A stretch of DNA of 25,429 bases, taken from positions 1-25,429 of the IMG/VR virus record IMGVR_UViG_3300028025_000991; one strand, 5' to 3'. This document shows, piece by piece, positions 12,681-20,406 of this stretch. Numbering within the stretch: position 1 is the first letter of the stretch; every line of letters begins with the position of its first letter. The position numbers and the translations under genes were made by a program. The notes beneath the pieces were generated by a model, which searched no databases, had not been told where the DNA came from, and was given only the letters and a program-made list of their open reading frames with translations. The DNA comes from a virus.

Positions 12681-15600
12681 TTATTCATTCTTCGCGTTGA
12701 CGACTTCTTCTCGGTACTTAATGGCAGTTGCTACGGTATCCAGTTCGCTCTCAGAGAGTTCATCTATTCCCCTCGTGATCCCAAGATCATCAAGGATTCT
12801 CTGTACAGTTACTCTGGACGTATTAGAAATCTGTAACATCTTTAGTAGCGCACGATCACCACTCTTAGCTGCTACACTACCCATATACGTCTTTGTAGCC
12901 TTAGTTGCTTTCTCTACCAAATCTTTAACCTTGTTCTGCTTGTACTCAAGGTCACCATCCCTAAAGGATTTAGATGCCCATAGCTTCACAGCCCCATCAT
13001 CAACAAGTTGATTCCACAACTGATCGTATCTATTATCCGCTGCCTCAGACTGCGAAGACATACTCAACGTCCAGCTAGGGCGACCAATAGCATTCATCAC
13101 TTGCTCTGTAGCAGTAAGTCTAGACTCACGAGTCGTAGAGATAAGCTTTGAGATGTTCTGTCTTGGCTGACCCTCTGCTGCTGAGTAAGCTGGCGGCATA
13201 GTGTTACCACCTACCAACAACGCATAGCCTTGGTCAATGTATCTCAGAGCGTTGTTAAAGGCTTTTGGCCCCTGCTTGCGGTCAGGTACATAGAACTCCT
13301 CATCACGAGTAAGCCCAATCAAAGCATTGATAGGTTCCAGTGGACGAGTAGCACCAGATACAGCCTGTGAGGCAATACCCCCAAGAGCTTCTTGTAGTGC
13401 CTTAGCTAAGTCTGGCCCCTCTTCTGACAAGAGAGCGTTTGCAATATTACCTAGACCTGAACCTGCATCCCCAAGCTGACGGGTAAGCTGACCAATACCA
13501 AACTGTTCAGCAAACTGTACACCCAATTCACTTGGGATACCTTCACCACGGGAGAAGTGTGCAACAGTACGAGCTAACGCCTTATACAGACCATAAGGAA
13601 ACTCATACCTCTCATCAATTACAGCACCAGTTTCTTCATCAATCTCTTCACTCCACCCAAGCCCAAGATCAATGTAACCTTGTTCCCTTTGAGCAAGCGT
13701 ACCGATTAGTCCCCAAGTTACTACACCACGGGCAAAAGTTTCAGAGAAAGGTGTACCTTCCTTCTTACCCATAATATGACTAAGCATTGGCCCTACAGCC
13801 GTTGTCTCATAGGCTAAGGCTACTGTGTTATTAAAGAAACGACCAAAGGGTACAAGCAGACCAATACCGGGAAAAGAACGGGCATCCTCAATGACGCCAG
13901 CAATTTCACCTATAAGACCTTCACCCTTGTAAGACTTCGAGAAGACTGCCTTCATGGCACTATCAACAGCCATAGCCTCTAGTTTTACATAGCGTTCAGA
14001 TACCATATTTGCAGTATGCTTAGGATCAGACATAAACTCATTGTAAGACATACCAAAGCCACCCTCATCAAGAGGACGACGAATCAACTTATCCATCTGT
14101 GCGAAGAACTCAAGAGACTTTGTGAGTGCATCCTGTGCGCTGCCTAGGGAAGCACGTTGAACAAGGTCTACTACTTGGTTTGCTTTAAGAGTAGTGAGAG
14201 GAGTCTCAGGATCAAAACCCTTAGATACTTTCTTTAAGTCTTCTACACCACCGGGAAGCAATGCAGTTAGTTCACGCACAGCTTGAGGACGAGCTTGAGC
14301 ATAACGGACGAACTGGTCATACGTAGTGTTAATGTCTAGGACATTCTTAAGCTTAGTCTTCTGGTTTTGTAGTAGGTTAAGCGCAGTGATACCAGCCTTT
14401 TTGGCTTCTGCAGGTTTATATGCTAGGTACAACCCAGCCTTCCCACCCATAAGAACAGCACGAGCTACATCAGATGCACTGTTTAGGGTAGTCATTGCAG
14501 CATAACCAGTTACGTTCATTGCTGTCGTTGATAAGTTAGATACCATCAGACGGATGATATTGTTCTGTAGGTCTGGTAGGTTACGGTTGACTGTATCATC
14601 CACAAACTTACTGATCCTAGTTTGAACAGCAGAAGGTTGATAACCACCACCACCGACAATAGCAGATATGTAGTCGTCTACTGTACGACCCTCTAGGTTA
14701 CCACCAAGGATAGCTGCAACTTGACTTGCAGCATTCATAACCTTGGCACTATCACTCATCTTCTTCTTGAAAGTATCTGCAAGAGCTTCAATAGTAAGCT
14801 TCTTACCTTCGGCCATCTTGATGCCAGTGGCTTTTGTAAAGTCTTTTAGAAATTGCTTGGCATCCTGTGGATCAGCTTTCTTCATAATGTCGCCAATCCA
14901 GTTAGATACTTTATCCTCTGGGCTGCGTCTAATCCATGTGTACCCATCTTCGAGAAGAACTTGTGAAAGCCCTTTAAGACCTTTATCTTTATTACCAAGC
15001 ATCATCGTAATAAAAAACTCGGTATCTAGGTCTTGTAGTTCTTTTCCTTTAGCTATATCTGCTAACCAGTTTCCTTGTGCAGGAGAAGGGGCGGAGCTAA
15101 TAGGTGCTTGAGTTACAAACTGTCCTAGAGCTTTATGACCCGTAAGGTTTGTCTTCAATGCGTCAGGGGCTTTCAAACCAGATGCACCAGTACCAATATT
15201 ACTTGCAGCACCAGCAAGACCACCAGCCACAAGACCTACGACAGCAGACAACCCAGTCTGATAAACATCATACTCATCTTGTACTTTAGTACGAAGCATT
15301 ACGTCTTGATATAGGTAATCAGTACCTGCCGCAACAGCAGACTCAAAGGTACCCATGATCGCAGCCTCTTTAAGGGCCGTGCTTGTAGTCATACGCTGTA
15401 AGGTAGTCTTTGCTGCTTGCTCTACAGCTTGTCTCTTTGCAATACTTGTAGAGGTCTTTTGTGCTTCCATCTTTGCCGCACGAGCCAAAACTTTCTGACC
15501 AGTTTTCAAGGCAATTTCTTTGGTGACACCTTTCGCAAGACTTTTCTCATAAGCACGTTTAGCTGCAATCAAAGCAATTTGAGAACCCGCACGGAAACCT

Positions 15601-16184
15601 GTACCTGTAGCAACCTTACCAATAAAACCACCTAGTAGGTTAATAGGGTCGACTACAGCAGAACGGGTAAAGTCCCATACAGTTTCAGCTTTCTCCCCTA
15701 AGGTAGTATCCCCAAAGACACCTTGCATATCTTGGTAGATTTTGTAAGCCTCACCAGCAGTGGCCATACGTTCTTCATCATCGTCAATCTCATTAAGATA
15801 GACGAACTCATTAACTGTACGTACAGAGTTACCACCCTCAAAGCCACGCATATTATTCGTGTACTTCTCAACTACATCCGCACGATCCAAGCTCTTGATG
15901 TGTTCACCAAAACGGTCAATCATATACTTTTGAATAGGTAGGAAGAACTGATCCTGCACCAGATCATTCTCAGAGAATACTGGGGGAGCAGCAGCAGGTA
16001 CTTCTTCGGGAGTTGTTACTAGGGTAGTTGGTTTAGGGGGAGAGAACTTGCTATCTAAGTCTTGCAGCACAGAGCTATACTTACTCTCTACTGTAGGTGG
16101 CGGTACGGCAGAAGTTGTGGGTTCAGCAGGTGCGGTAAACTGCGTATCCAACTCAGACAAAAGGTCTGTATATTTGTCAGCCAT
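12681..16184 (-). CDS. Very large internal virion / DNA ejection protein (T7 gp16-like position)
   Basis: About 1167 residues. I chose the start at 16184, where ATG overlaps the previous TAA by one base; the in-frame ATG at 16199 would lie inside the preceding gene. The N-terminus holds two copies of a short motif, DKYTDLLSELDTQF (3-16) and SKYSSVLQDLDSKF (34-47), joined by Pro/Thr/Ala-rich linkers. The body is long, Ala-rich and helical with several hydrophobic stretches, such as AVVGLVAGGLAGAAS. There is no lysozyme motif. Size, helical content and last place in the structural operon match T7 gp16 and analogues, which form part of the channel for DNA ejection. Assignment is by architecture and position. 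Confidence 0.7.
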   Translation of the reverse strand: MADKYTDLLSELDTQFTAPAEPTTSAVPPPTVESKYSSVLQDLDSKFSPPKPTTLVTTPEEVPAAAPPVFSENDLVQDQFFLPIQKYMIDRFGEHIKSLDRADVVEKYTNNMRGFEGGNSVRTVNEFVYLNEIDDDEERMATAGEAYKIYQDMQGVFGDTTLGEKAETVWDFTRSAVVDPINLLGGFIGKVATGTGFRAGSQIALIAAKRAYEKSLAKGVTKEIALKTGQKVLARAAKMEAQKTSTSIAKRQAVEQAAKTTLQRMTTSTALKEAAIMGTFESAVAAGTDYLYQDVMLRTKVQDEYDVYQTGLSAVVGLVAGGLAGAASNIGTGASGLKAPDALKTNLTGHKALGQFVTQAPISSAPSPAQGNWLADIAKGKELQDLDTEFFITMMLGNKDKGLKGLSQVLLEDGYTWIRRSPEDKVSNWIGDIMKKADPQDAKQFLKDFTKATGIKMAEGKKLTIEALADTFKKKMSDSAKVMNAASQVAAILGGNLEGRTVDDYISAIVGGGGYQPSAVQTRISKFVDDTVNRNLPDLQNNIIRLMVSNLSTTAMNVTGYAAMTTLNSASDVARAVLMGGKAGLYLAYKPAEAKKAGITALNLLQNQKTKLKNVLDINTTYDQFVRYAQARPQAVRELTALLPGGVEDLKKVSKGFDPETPLTTLKANQVVDLVQRASLGSAQDALTKSLEFFAQMDKLIRRPLDEGGFGMSYNEFMSDPKHTANMVSERYVKLEAMAVDSAMKAVFSKSYKGEGLIGEIAGVIEDARSFPGIGLLVPFGRFFNNTVALAYETTAVGPMLSHIMGKKEGTPFSETFARGVVTWGLIGTLAQREQGYIDLGLGWSEEIDEETGAVIDERYEFPYGLYKALARTVAHFSRGEGIPSELGVQFAEQFGIGQLTRQLGDAGSGLGNIANALLSEEGPDLAKALQEALGGIASQAVSGATRPLEPINALIGLTRDEEFYVPDRKQGPKAFNNALRYIDQGYALLVGGNTMPPAYSAAEGQPRQNISKLISTTRESRLTATEQVMNAIGRPSWTLSMSSQSEAADNRYDQLWNQLVDDGAVKLWASKSFRDGDLEYKQNKVKDLVEKATKATKTYMGSVAAKSGDRALLKMLQISNTSRVTVQRILDDLGITRGIDELSESELDTVATAIKYREEVVNAKNE

Positions 16185-17131
16185 TAGTTCAGACCCCATT
16201 GCTGTAGTCTTGCAGCCGCCCCATCTCTATCAGCCTGACTTGCCTCTGGGTCTGCTAGGATATCTCGAAGTTGAGACTCTACAGAATACATTGTACTGAA
16301 TTGAGCAAACTGAGGGTCACCCTTAAAGTTTTGGATGTAGGGGTTGTCAGTATTTAGCAGAGTCTTGTACACATCGTAGCCGTATGTGTTTTGAAGTTCC
16401 ATACGTTCAACGCTATTTTCGTCTTTGTACCCAGCTATCTTAGTTTCTAGGTCAGCAACTTCAGTAGGCTTGCCCCCGCCCTCTTGAGCTTTCAAATCAA
16501 GCAGTGCTGTTTGAGCCTGTCTCAGTACAAGTTGGTCAAACATTTTCCGACCTTCTTCTAATTTCTTTGGGTCAGCAACACCATATGCACTTGGTTTAAT
16601 GGTTACATAGGCACCACCACCTTGAGTACTGGTAAGGTTTAGGGCAGCTTCTTGGTATACAGCAGGATTAGAAACATCTAGTGTCATAAGGTCATCTACA
16701 GAAAGGGTAGCTGGGGCCACTGTGTCTGTCTCACTATCATAAATTGTAAGCACATCAAACAAGTTTTGACCTTGCAAAGGTGGTGCATCTACCCCTGCTT
16801 TTGCCCTCTCTATCTCAAGAACATTGACTTGCTCTTCAAGTTGAGCAGCTAGTGCTGGGTCTTTCAGCAAAGCTTGCGCTCTTGGATCGGTCAAATCCTC
16901 TTCCCCAAACCTAGAATAAAAGGCTTGTGCTTGGCCAGTTAATGCACTGCTTGCTGCTACATCTTGTCCTCTTGCAACGATAAGTTCAAGAAGTTTATCC
17001 CTACGCCCTTCAACAAGCTGCTTTTGATACATCTCCCTCTGGAAAGCACGGTCTGCTTCCGCAGAAGTCTCTGCAGATTTCTTATCAAGTACATAAGTCA
17101 AGCCTTCGTTCATACCCTGCCAAAAACCCAT
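16184..17131 (-). CDS. Putative internal virion protein (T7 gp15-like position)
   Basis: A 315-residue protein that I do not recognise by motif. The N-terminal 90 residues are a charged helix likely to form a coiled coil (KSAETSAEADRAFQREMYQK), followed by an Ala/Gln-rich part and a C-terminal helical region with many acidic residues. It has an excellent Shine-Dalgarno (AGGAGGT) and a TAATG overlap with the gene before, and in turn couples to the giant ejection protein. Its place between the transglycosylase cluster and the gp16-like protein suggests an inner-core component. Confidence 0.55.
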   Translation of the reverse strand: MGFWQGMNEGLTYVLDKKSAETSAEADRAFQREMYQKQLVEGRRDKLLELIVARGQDVAASSALTGQAQAFYSRFGEEDLTDPRAQALLKDPALAAQLEEQVNVLEIERAKAGVDAPPLQGQNLFDVLTIYDSETDTVAPATLSVDDLMTLDVSNPAVYQEAALNLTSTQGGGAYVTIKPSAYGVADPKKLEEGRKMFDQLVLRQAQTALLDLKAQEGGGKPTEVADLETKIAGYKDENSVERMELQNTYGYDVYKTLLNTDNPYIQNFKGDPQFAQFSTMYSVESQLRDILADPEASQADRDGAAARLQQWGLN

Positions 17132-17634
17132 TATCTACCTCCTCTTGACATCAGACCCTTAGGCTTTTCTTTAACCACTTGCTTCTCTACAGGCTTTTCT
17201 TGAGTAGTCTCTACAGCTACTGCTGGTGGCATCTCTTTAAGCATCTTCTTAGCAAGGCCAGAGGTTTTAACTTTCTTGTATTCAGTTTTTTCTTCTTTGT
17301 TCTCAAAGCCATCATCAGGATTAAGACCATAAGCAATAGCACCTTGCTTAATAAACTCATGTACAACAGGTGCAACCAACAGCGCAACATCAACAGAATG
17401 CATACCTTTAGATACAGCACCACGCATGATCCCCGTGGTGATACTCTTTAGGTCTAAATCATCTACCTCAATAAGGTCGAGGATACCATCAAACATTTCT
17501 GGCTCAGAGATACGTGCCAAGTGCATCTGGATAGCTTCTTCTGGGTCAGTAATCTCTGGTGGTCGTTCCCAAGGAAAACCTTTAGGTTCTGTAGTCAGGG
17601 ATTGACCGGGGATAGGTGCATTAAACATATCCAT
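17131..17634 (-). CDS. Hypothetical virion-module protein
   Basis: A 167-residue protein. The start at 17634 follows GGAG by seven bases. The N-terminal segment (NAPIPGQSLT, then PKGFPWERPPEITDPEEA) is Pro-rich and looks conserved. The middle is a helical, partly hydrophobic domain (about 60-105), and the C-terminus is a Lys/Pro/Val-rich disordered tail ending MSRGGR. I recall similar openings in marine phage structural genes of unknown role but cannot name a function. It is coupled by TAATG overlap to the next gene. Confidence 0.6.
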   Translation of the reverse strand: MDMFNAPIPGQSLTTEPKGFPWERPPEITDPEEAIQMHLARISEPEMFDGILDLIEVDDLDLKSITTGIMRGAVSKGMHSVDVALLVAPVVHEFIKQGAIAYGLNPDDGFENKEEKTEYKKVKTSGLAKKMLKEMPPAVAVETTQEKPVEKQVVKEKPKGLMSRGGR

Positions 17635-17636
17635 AC

Positions 17637-18317
17637 TTATTCTCCAGACATTGCATTATATCTACGCAGCCAGTCAGCCTGATATCTTTCAGCCGTAAGA
17701 CCTTTATTGACAGCCAAGGCTTCTTCACTCATTGACCCTGCAGCATTACCTGTGTACCAAACAACAGGAACTTTTGTAACATCGTTATTATTTTCAGCTA
17801 GGATATCCGCAACATACTTTGCAGCTACAATATCTTGGATGTCAGAAGGCGCTTCTTTAGCAGACTTGTACTCTGTACCTACACCATACTTACTCGAAAG
17901 ACTTTTCCAAGTGCTGTCAATGAATTGGTACCCGCCAGAAGCAGAGCCTGCTTTGTTCTGTACACTATAATCTCCCCCAGACTCTTTACCTTTGATAGTC
18001 TCAAGAATACGTCTAATACCCTTATCACTAACGTCAGCAGAGATAGAACCTGCAAGCGAACCTGAAGTCTTATTAGCAGGTGATCCCGCAGAGGGGGTTG
18101 TCATTTGCTGTCTTTGTGCTGCAACAGGGGCAAATACATCTCGTGCAAAACTCATATATTGAGGCAAGAGTTCATCATAGCCCGCAAGCTTTTGTTCTGT
18201 AACAGCCATACGAGAGGCAAGACCGCCCCCAGTCTTTACCTTACCCCCAGCGGAAGCTGTATCTCTAATCCTGTTAGCGAGGGAAGAGGCTGTCATGTAG
18301 CTCTTACTATAGTCCAT
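17637..18317 (-). CDS. Virion-associated transglycosylase / lysozyme-like protein
   Basis: About 226 residues. Two ATGs are adjacent; I favour the second (18317) because AAGGGA is five bases away from it. The first 95 residues are low-complexity Ser/Ala/Gly. From about 100 there is a transglycosylase-type fold: RRILETIKGKESGGDYSVQN with the likely catalytic Glu in KESGG, then GSASGGYQFIDSTWKSL, the usual G-x-x-Q(F)-x-x-x-T-W signature. Such enzymes open peptidoglycan during DNA injection. In T7 this domain is fused to gp16, whereas here it is a separate gene in the same operon. It is unlikely to be the lysis enzyme, given its place among inner virion genes. Confidence 0.8.
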   Translation of the reverse strand: MDYSKSYMTASSLANRIRDTASAGGKVKTGGGLASRMAVTEQKLAGYDELLPQYMSFARDVFAPVAAQRQQMTTPSAGSPANKTSGSLAGSISADVSDKGIRRILETIKGKESGGDYSVQNKAGSASGGYQFIDSTWKSLSSKYGVGTEYKSAKEAPSDIQDIVAAKYVADILAENNNDVTKVPVVWYTGNAAGSMSEEALAVNKGLTAERYQADWLRRYNAMSGE

Positions 18318-18332
18318 CATTATCCCTTAGTG

Positions 18333-20111
18333 TTAGAAGCCAAATATAAGTTTAGTAAAGAATGCAGCTTTACCAGCACTTTCTGTAGCCTTCTCTTTTT
18401 TATCTGCAAGCAAAAACTCTGCTGCCCTGTCCTTCTCAGACTCTAGTGCAGTAAAAGCAAAAGCCATAACATCCCGTTCTTTCTGCCAGATTTGGTCTAG
18501 TGCCAAGGCAGTAAGGTTATTTTGAGTTTTAGCTGCTTCCATATTGGCAGTGTTCTTTGCAGCAGTATTTATTGTGGCTACGTTCTGTCTCCACTGGGCG
18601 TTAGCCTGAGCAATCACCAGAGAGTTGGTAGCATTAAACTGATCACGCTGTGTTTCCAACTGAGCATTGAACTTCTTTGTAGCATTAGTCTCACCAGCGT
18701 TAAACTGCTTAATAGCATTACTCTGTTCAGCATTAAACTGACTCACACGGCTGGTTAGGTCTGCAAAGAATTGGTTAGTCTGGTTCTCACTCGAAGCATT
18801 AAACTGACTTGCAGCATTCTTTGCCGCTTGATCTGTAAGTAGTGCTTGGATGTTAGACTGCGCACGGAACAGAGATGTTTGTTGTTCATTACTAACATTC
18901 GTCAAGTCCATCTGCAGGAACGACTGTGCATTCTGAACAGCAGCCTGTTGACGGTTACTTAGGTTAGCTACATCAAGGTTAGCAAGGGCAGCAGCTTGTG
19001 CCATAACCATTGCTTGACGATTGTTCAGATTCTCCAAGTTTACCGTGTTAACAATACGGCTATTCTCCATCGCAATGTTTTGTTCTGCGGTGAAGTTCAT
19101 GTTAGCAATGTCTGAAACCTTAGCGGCATTCATAACACGAGTCTGGAAGTTCTGATCAAACTCTTGGCCAAGGAAAGTAGCACGTTGTTGAGCAGCGAAG
19201 AGCGCAGTCTGTTGTCTATTGGATAGGTTCTGTGCTTCAAACTGTGCAAAGGTACTAGCATCAACCTGAGCAATAGGTAGCGCAGACTCCATAGCAGCCT
19301 GAATAACAGCCTGTCCAGCCAGAGATGATGCACCAAGACCACGAGCAGCTAGAGTAGCGTTAGCAGCCCGCATAGCCCCTGCAGCCCATGCTGGTGTATT
19401 ACCACCCTCGAACTGTTGCATCAAACCTTCAAGCTGACCTTGTACAGTAGCCTGCTTAGTAGGGGTAGCTTCTGCTGCCTGAATGCTCTCAGCTAGTTTA
19501 TTCACCTTGGCAGCATCTACAGCAGAGCCAGAAATTAGTTCTCCCTCTTCTACCTTACGCTGCACTGGGTTATCCATAAGGATACCTTTACCCTGTTCAG
19601 CCTGAAGACCTTCTAAAGAACTTTCAGTTTGTTGTGCAGCTTGAACTGTAGCACCCTCAGACACAGTGCCAGTAGCAGCTTCAAGGTTAGCTGTTTCTTT
19701 CTTAACCTCAGGGGCAGCAGTGACAGCTTCAACAAGGCTAGTAGGAGTAACCACAGGCTTTGCAGCTTCTTCTACATTAGTTACTGTTGTAGCCTCTACT
19801 GTTGGTGCAGCTTCAACCTGACCTGTATCAGTGCTAACCAAGGTATCAGGGGTAACGTCAATATTAGCTACCTCAGCTTCAGTGGTAAGCTTCTCTGGGT
19901 CATTGATAATTGCTTGGGAGAGTTTGTCACCAGCAGCTAAGCCACCTTTGGCCAGACCTGCACGTTTCTTAACGACACGAGAGAACTTACCCATACGTGC
20001 TGCTGCGCCGGGATTGGACGATAGGAAAGCTTCCATCATCTTAGGGTCTGTTGGCCCGTCATAACCCATTTGTTTAAGCAAGTTATGTTGCTGTTGGGGA
20101 TTGAAGTCCAC
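18333..20111 (-). CDS. Repeat-rich coiled-coil virion structural protein
   Basis: A 592-residue protein starting with GTG at 20111, seven bases after GGAG. Residues 1-60 form a basic helical head, about 75-230 is a Val/Thr/Ala/Glu-rich probably disordered region, and about 240-580 is a long helical domain with repeats. In this domain QFNA-type units occur at 436, 447, 458, 469, 480, 491 and 502, exactly 11 residues apart, and NLSNRQQ-type units at 295, 361, 383 and 405 are spaced in multiples of 11. Hendecad repeats form coiled coils with a slight right-handed twist. The protein lies where T7 gp14-like inner core proteins would be, but a tail-attached role is also possible. Confidence 0.6.
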   Translation of the reverse strand: MDFNPQQQHNLLKQMGYDGPTDPKMMEAFLSSNPGAAARMGKFSRVVKKRAGLAKGGLAAGDKLSQAIINDPEKLTTEAEVANIDVTPDTLVSTDTGQVEAAPTVEATTVTNVEEAAKPVVTPTSLVEAVTAAPEVKKETANLEAATGTVSEGATVQAAQQTESSLEGLQAEQGKGILMDNPVQRKVEEGELISGSAVDAAKVNKLAESIQAAEATPTKQATVQGQLEGLMQQFEGGNTPAWAAGAMRAANATLAARGLGASSLAGQAVIQAAMESALPIAQVDASTFAQFEAQNLSNRQQTALFAAQQRATFLGQEFDQNFQTRVMNAAKVSDIANMNFTAEQNIAMENSRIVNTVNLENLNNRQAMVMAQAAALANLDVANLSNRQQAAVQNAQSFLQMDLTNVSNEQQTSLFRAQSNIQALLTDQAAKNAASQFNASSENQTNQFFADLTSRVSQFNAEQSNAIKQFNAGETNATKKFNAQLETQRDQFNATNSLVIAQANAQWRQNVATINTAAKNTANMEAAKTQNNLTALALDQIWQKERDVMAFAFTALESEKDRAAEFLLADKKEKATESAGKAAFFTKLIFGF

Positions 20112-20135
20112 TCTATGTCTCCAGAAGTTTGTTGT

Positions 20136-20164
20136 ATCTTACACTAAAATAAGTTTAACTGCAA
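20136..20164 (-). promoter_or_regulatory. Putative promoter inside the structural operon
   Basis: On the minus strand, TTGCAG (20159-20164), a 17-base AT-rich spacer, and TAAGAT (20136-20141) make a sigma70-type pair 25 bases before the GTG start at 20111. It lies in a 61-base gap, rare in this packed arm, and would give the inner virion genes their own transcript. Consensus match only. Confidence 0.45.
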
Positions 20165-20172
20165 GTGTTTTA

Positions 20173-20403
20173 TTAATTCGGGTAGGGGTAACGAGCTTTA
20201 ATCTCTTCAATCTTAGCAAGCCATTCTTCCTTAGTTGCCTCACCCCGCAACATCTGCATAGCAATAGGATCAGCCTCTGCTGAATAAGCTGCTTGTCGGT
20301 TTGCCTCTTGCTGTTCCCGTGTAGGGAGTACGGGGTCAGGGTAGACAGTATCGTCTGGAACCTGTGTGATTTCACCTGTCTGTACGTTAACTATCGTTCT
20401 CAT
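20173..20403 (-). CDS. Small tail-fibre-adjacent hypothetical protein
   Basis: A 76-residue protein. The N-terminus is beta-like (MRTIVNVQTGEITQVPDD), followed by a Pro-rich link and a helical part (REQQEANRQAAYSAEADP). It ends with EEWLAKIEEIKARYPYP. The A-Y-x-x-E-x-D-P-x-x-x-x-x-x-R-G-E-A and final RYPYP pattern recurs in short phage proteins next to tail fibre genes, which may be fibre tips, chaperones or minor tail parts. It starts four bases after the fibre gene stop and is the last gene before a possible internal promoter. Confidence 0.6.
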   Translation of the reverse strand: MRTIVNVQTGEITQVPDDTVYPDPVLPTREQQEANRQAAYSAEADPIAMQMLRGEATKEEWLAKIEEIKARYPYPN

Positions 20404-20406
20404 CTT

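Noticed and set aside
12559-13011. Rightward 150-residue open frame crossing the convergent terminator
   Set aside because: It overlaps the last early gene and runs antisense to the giant ejection protein, passes through the terminator hairpin, and its Ser/Leu-rich product looks like an antisense shadow.
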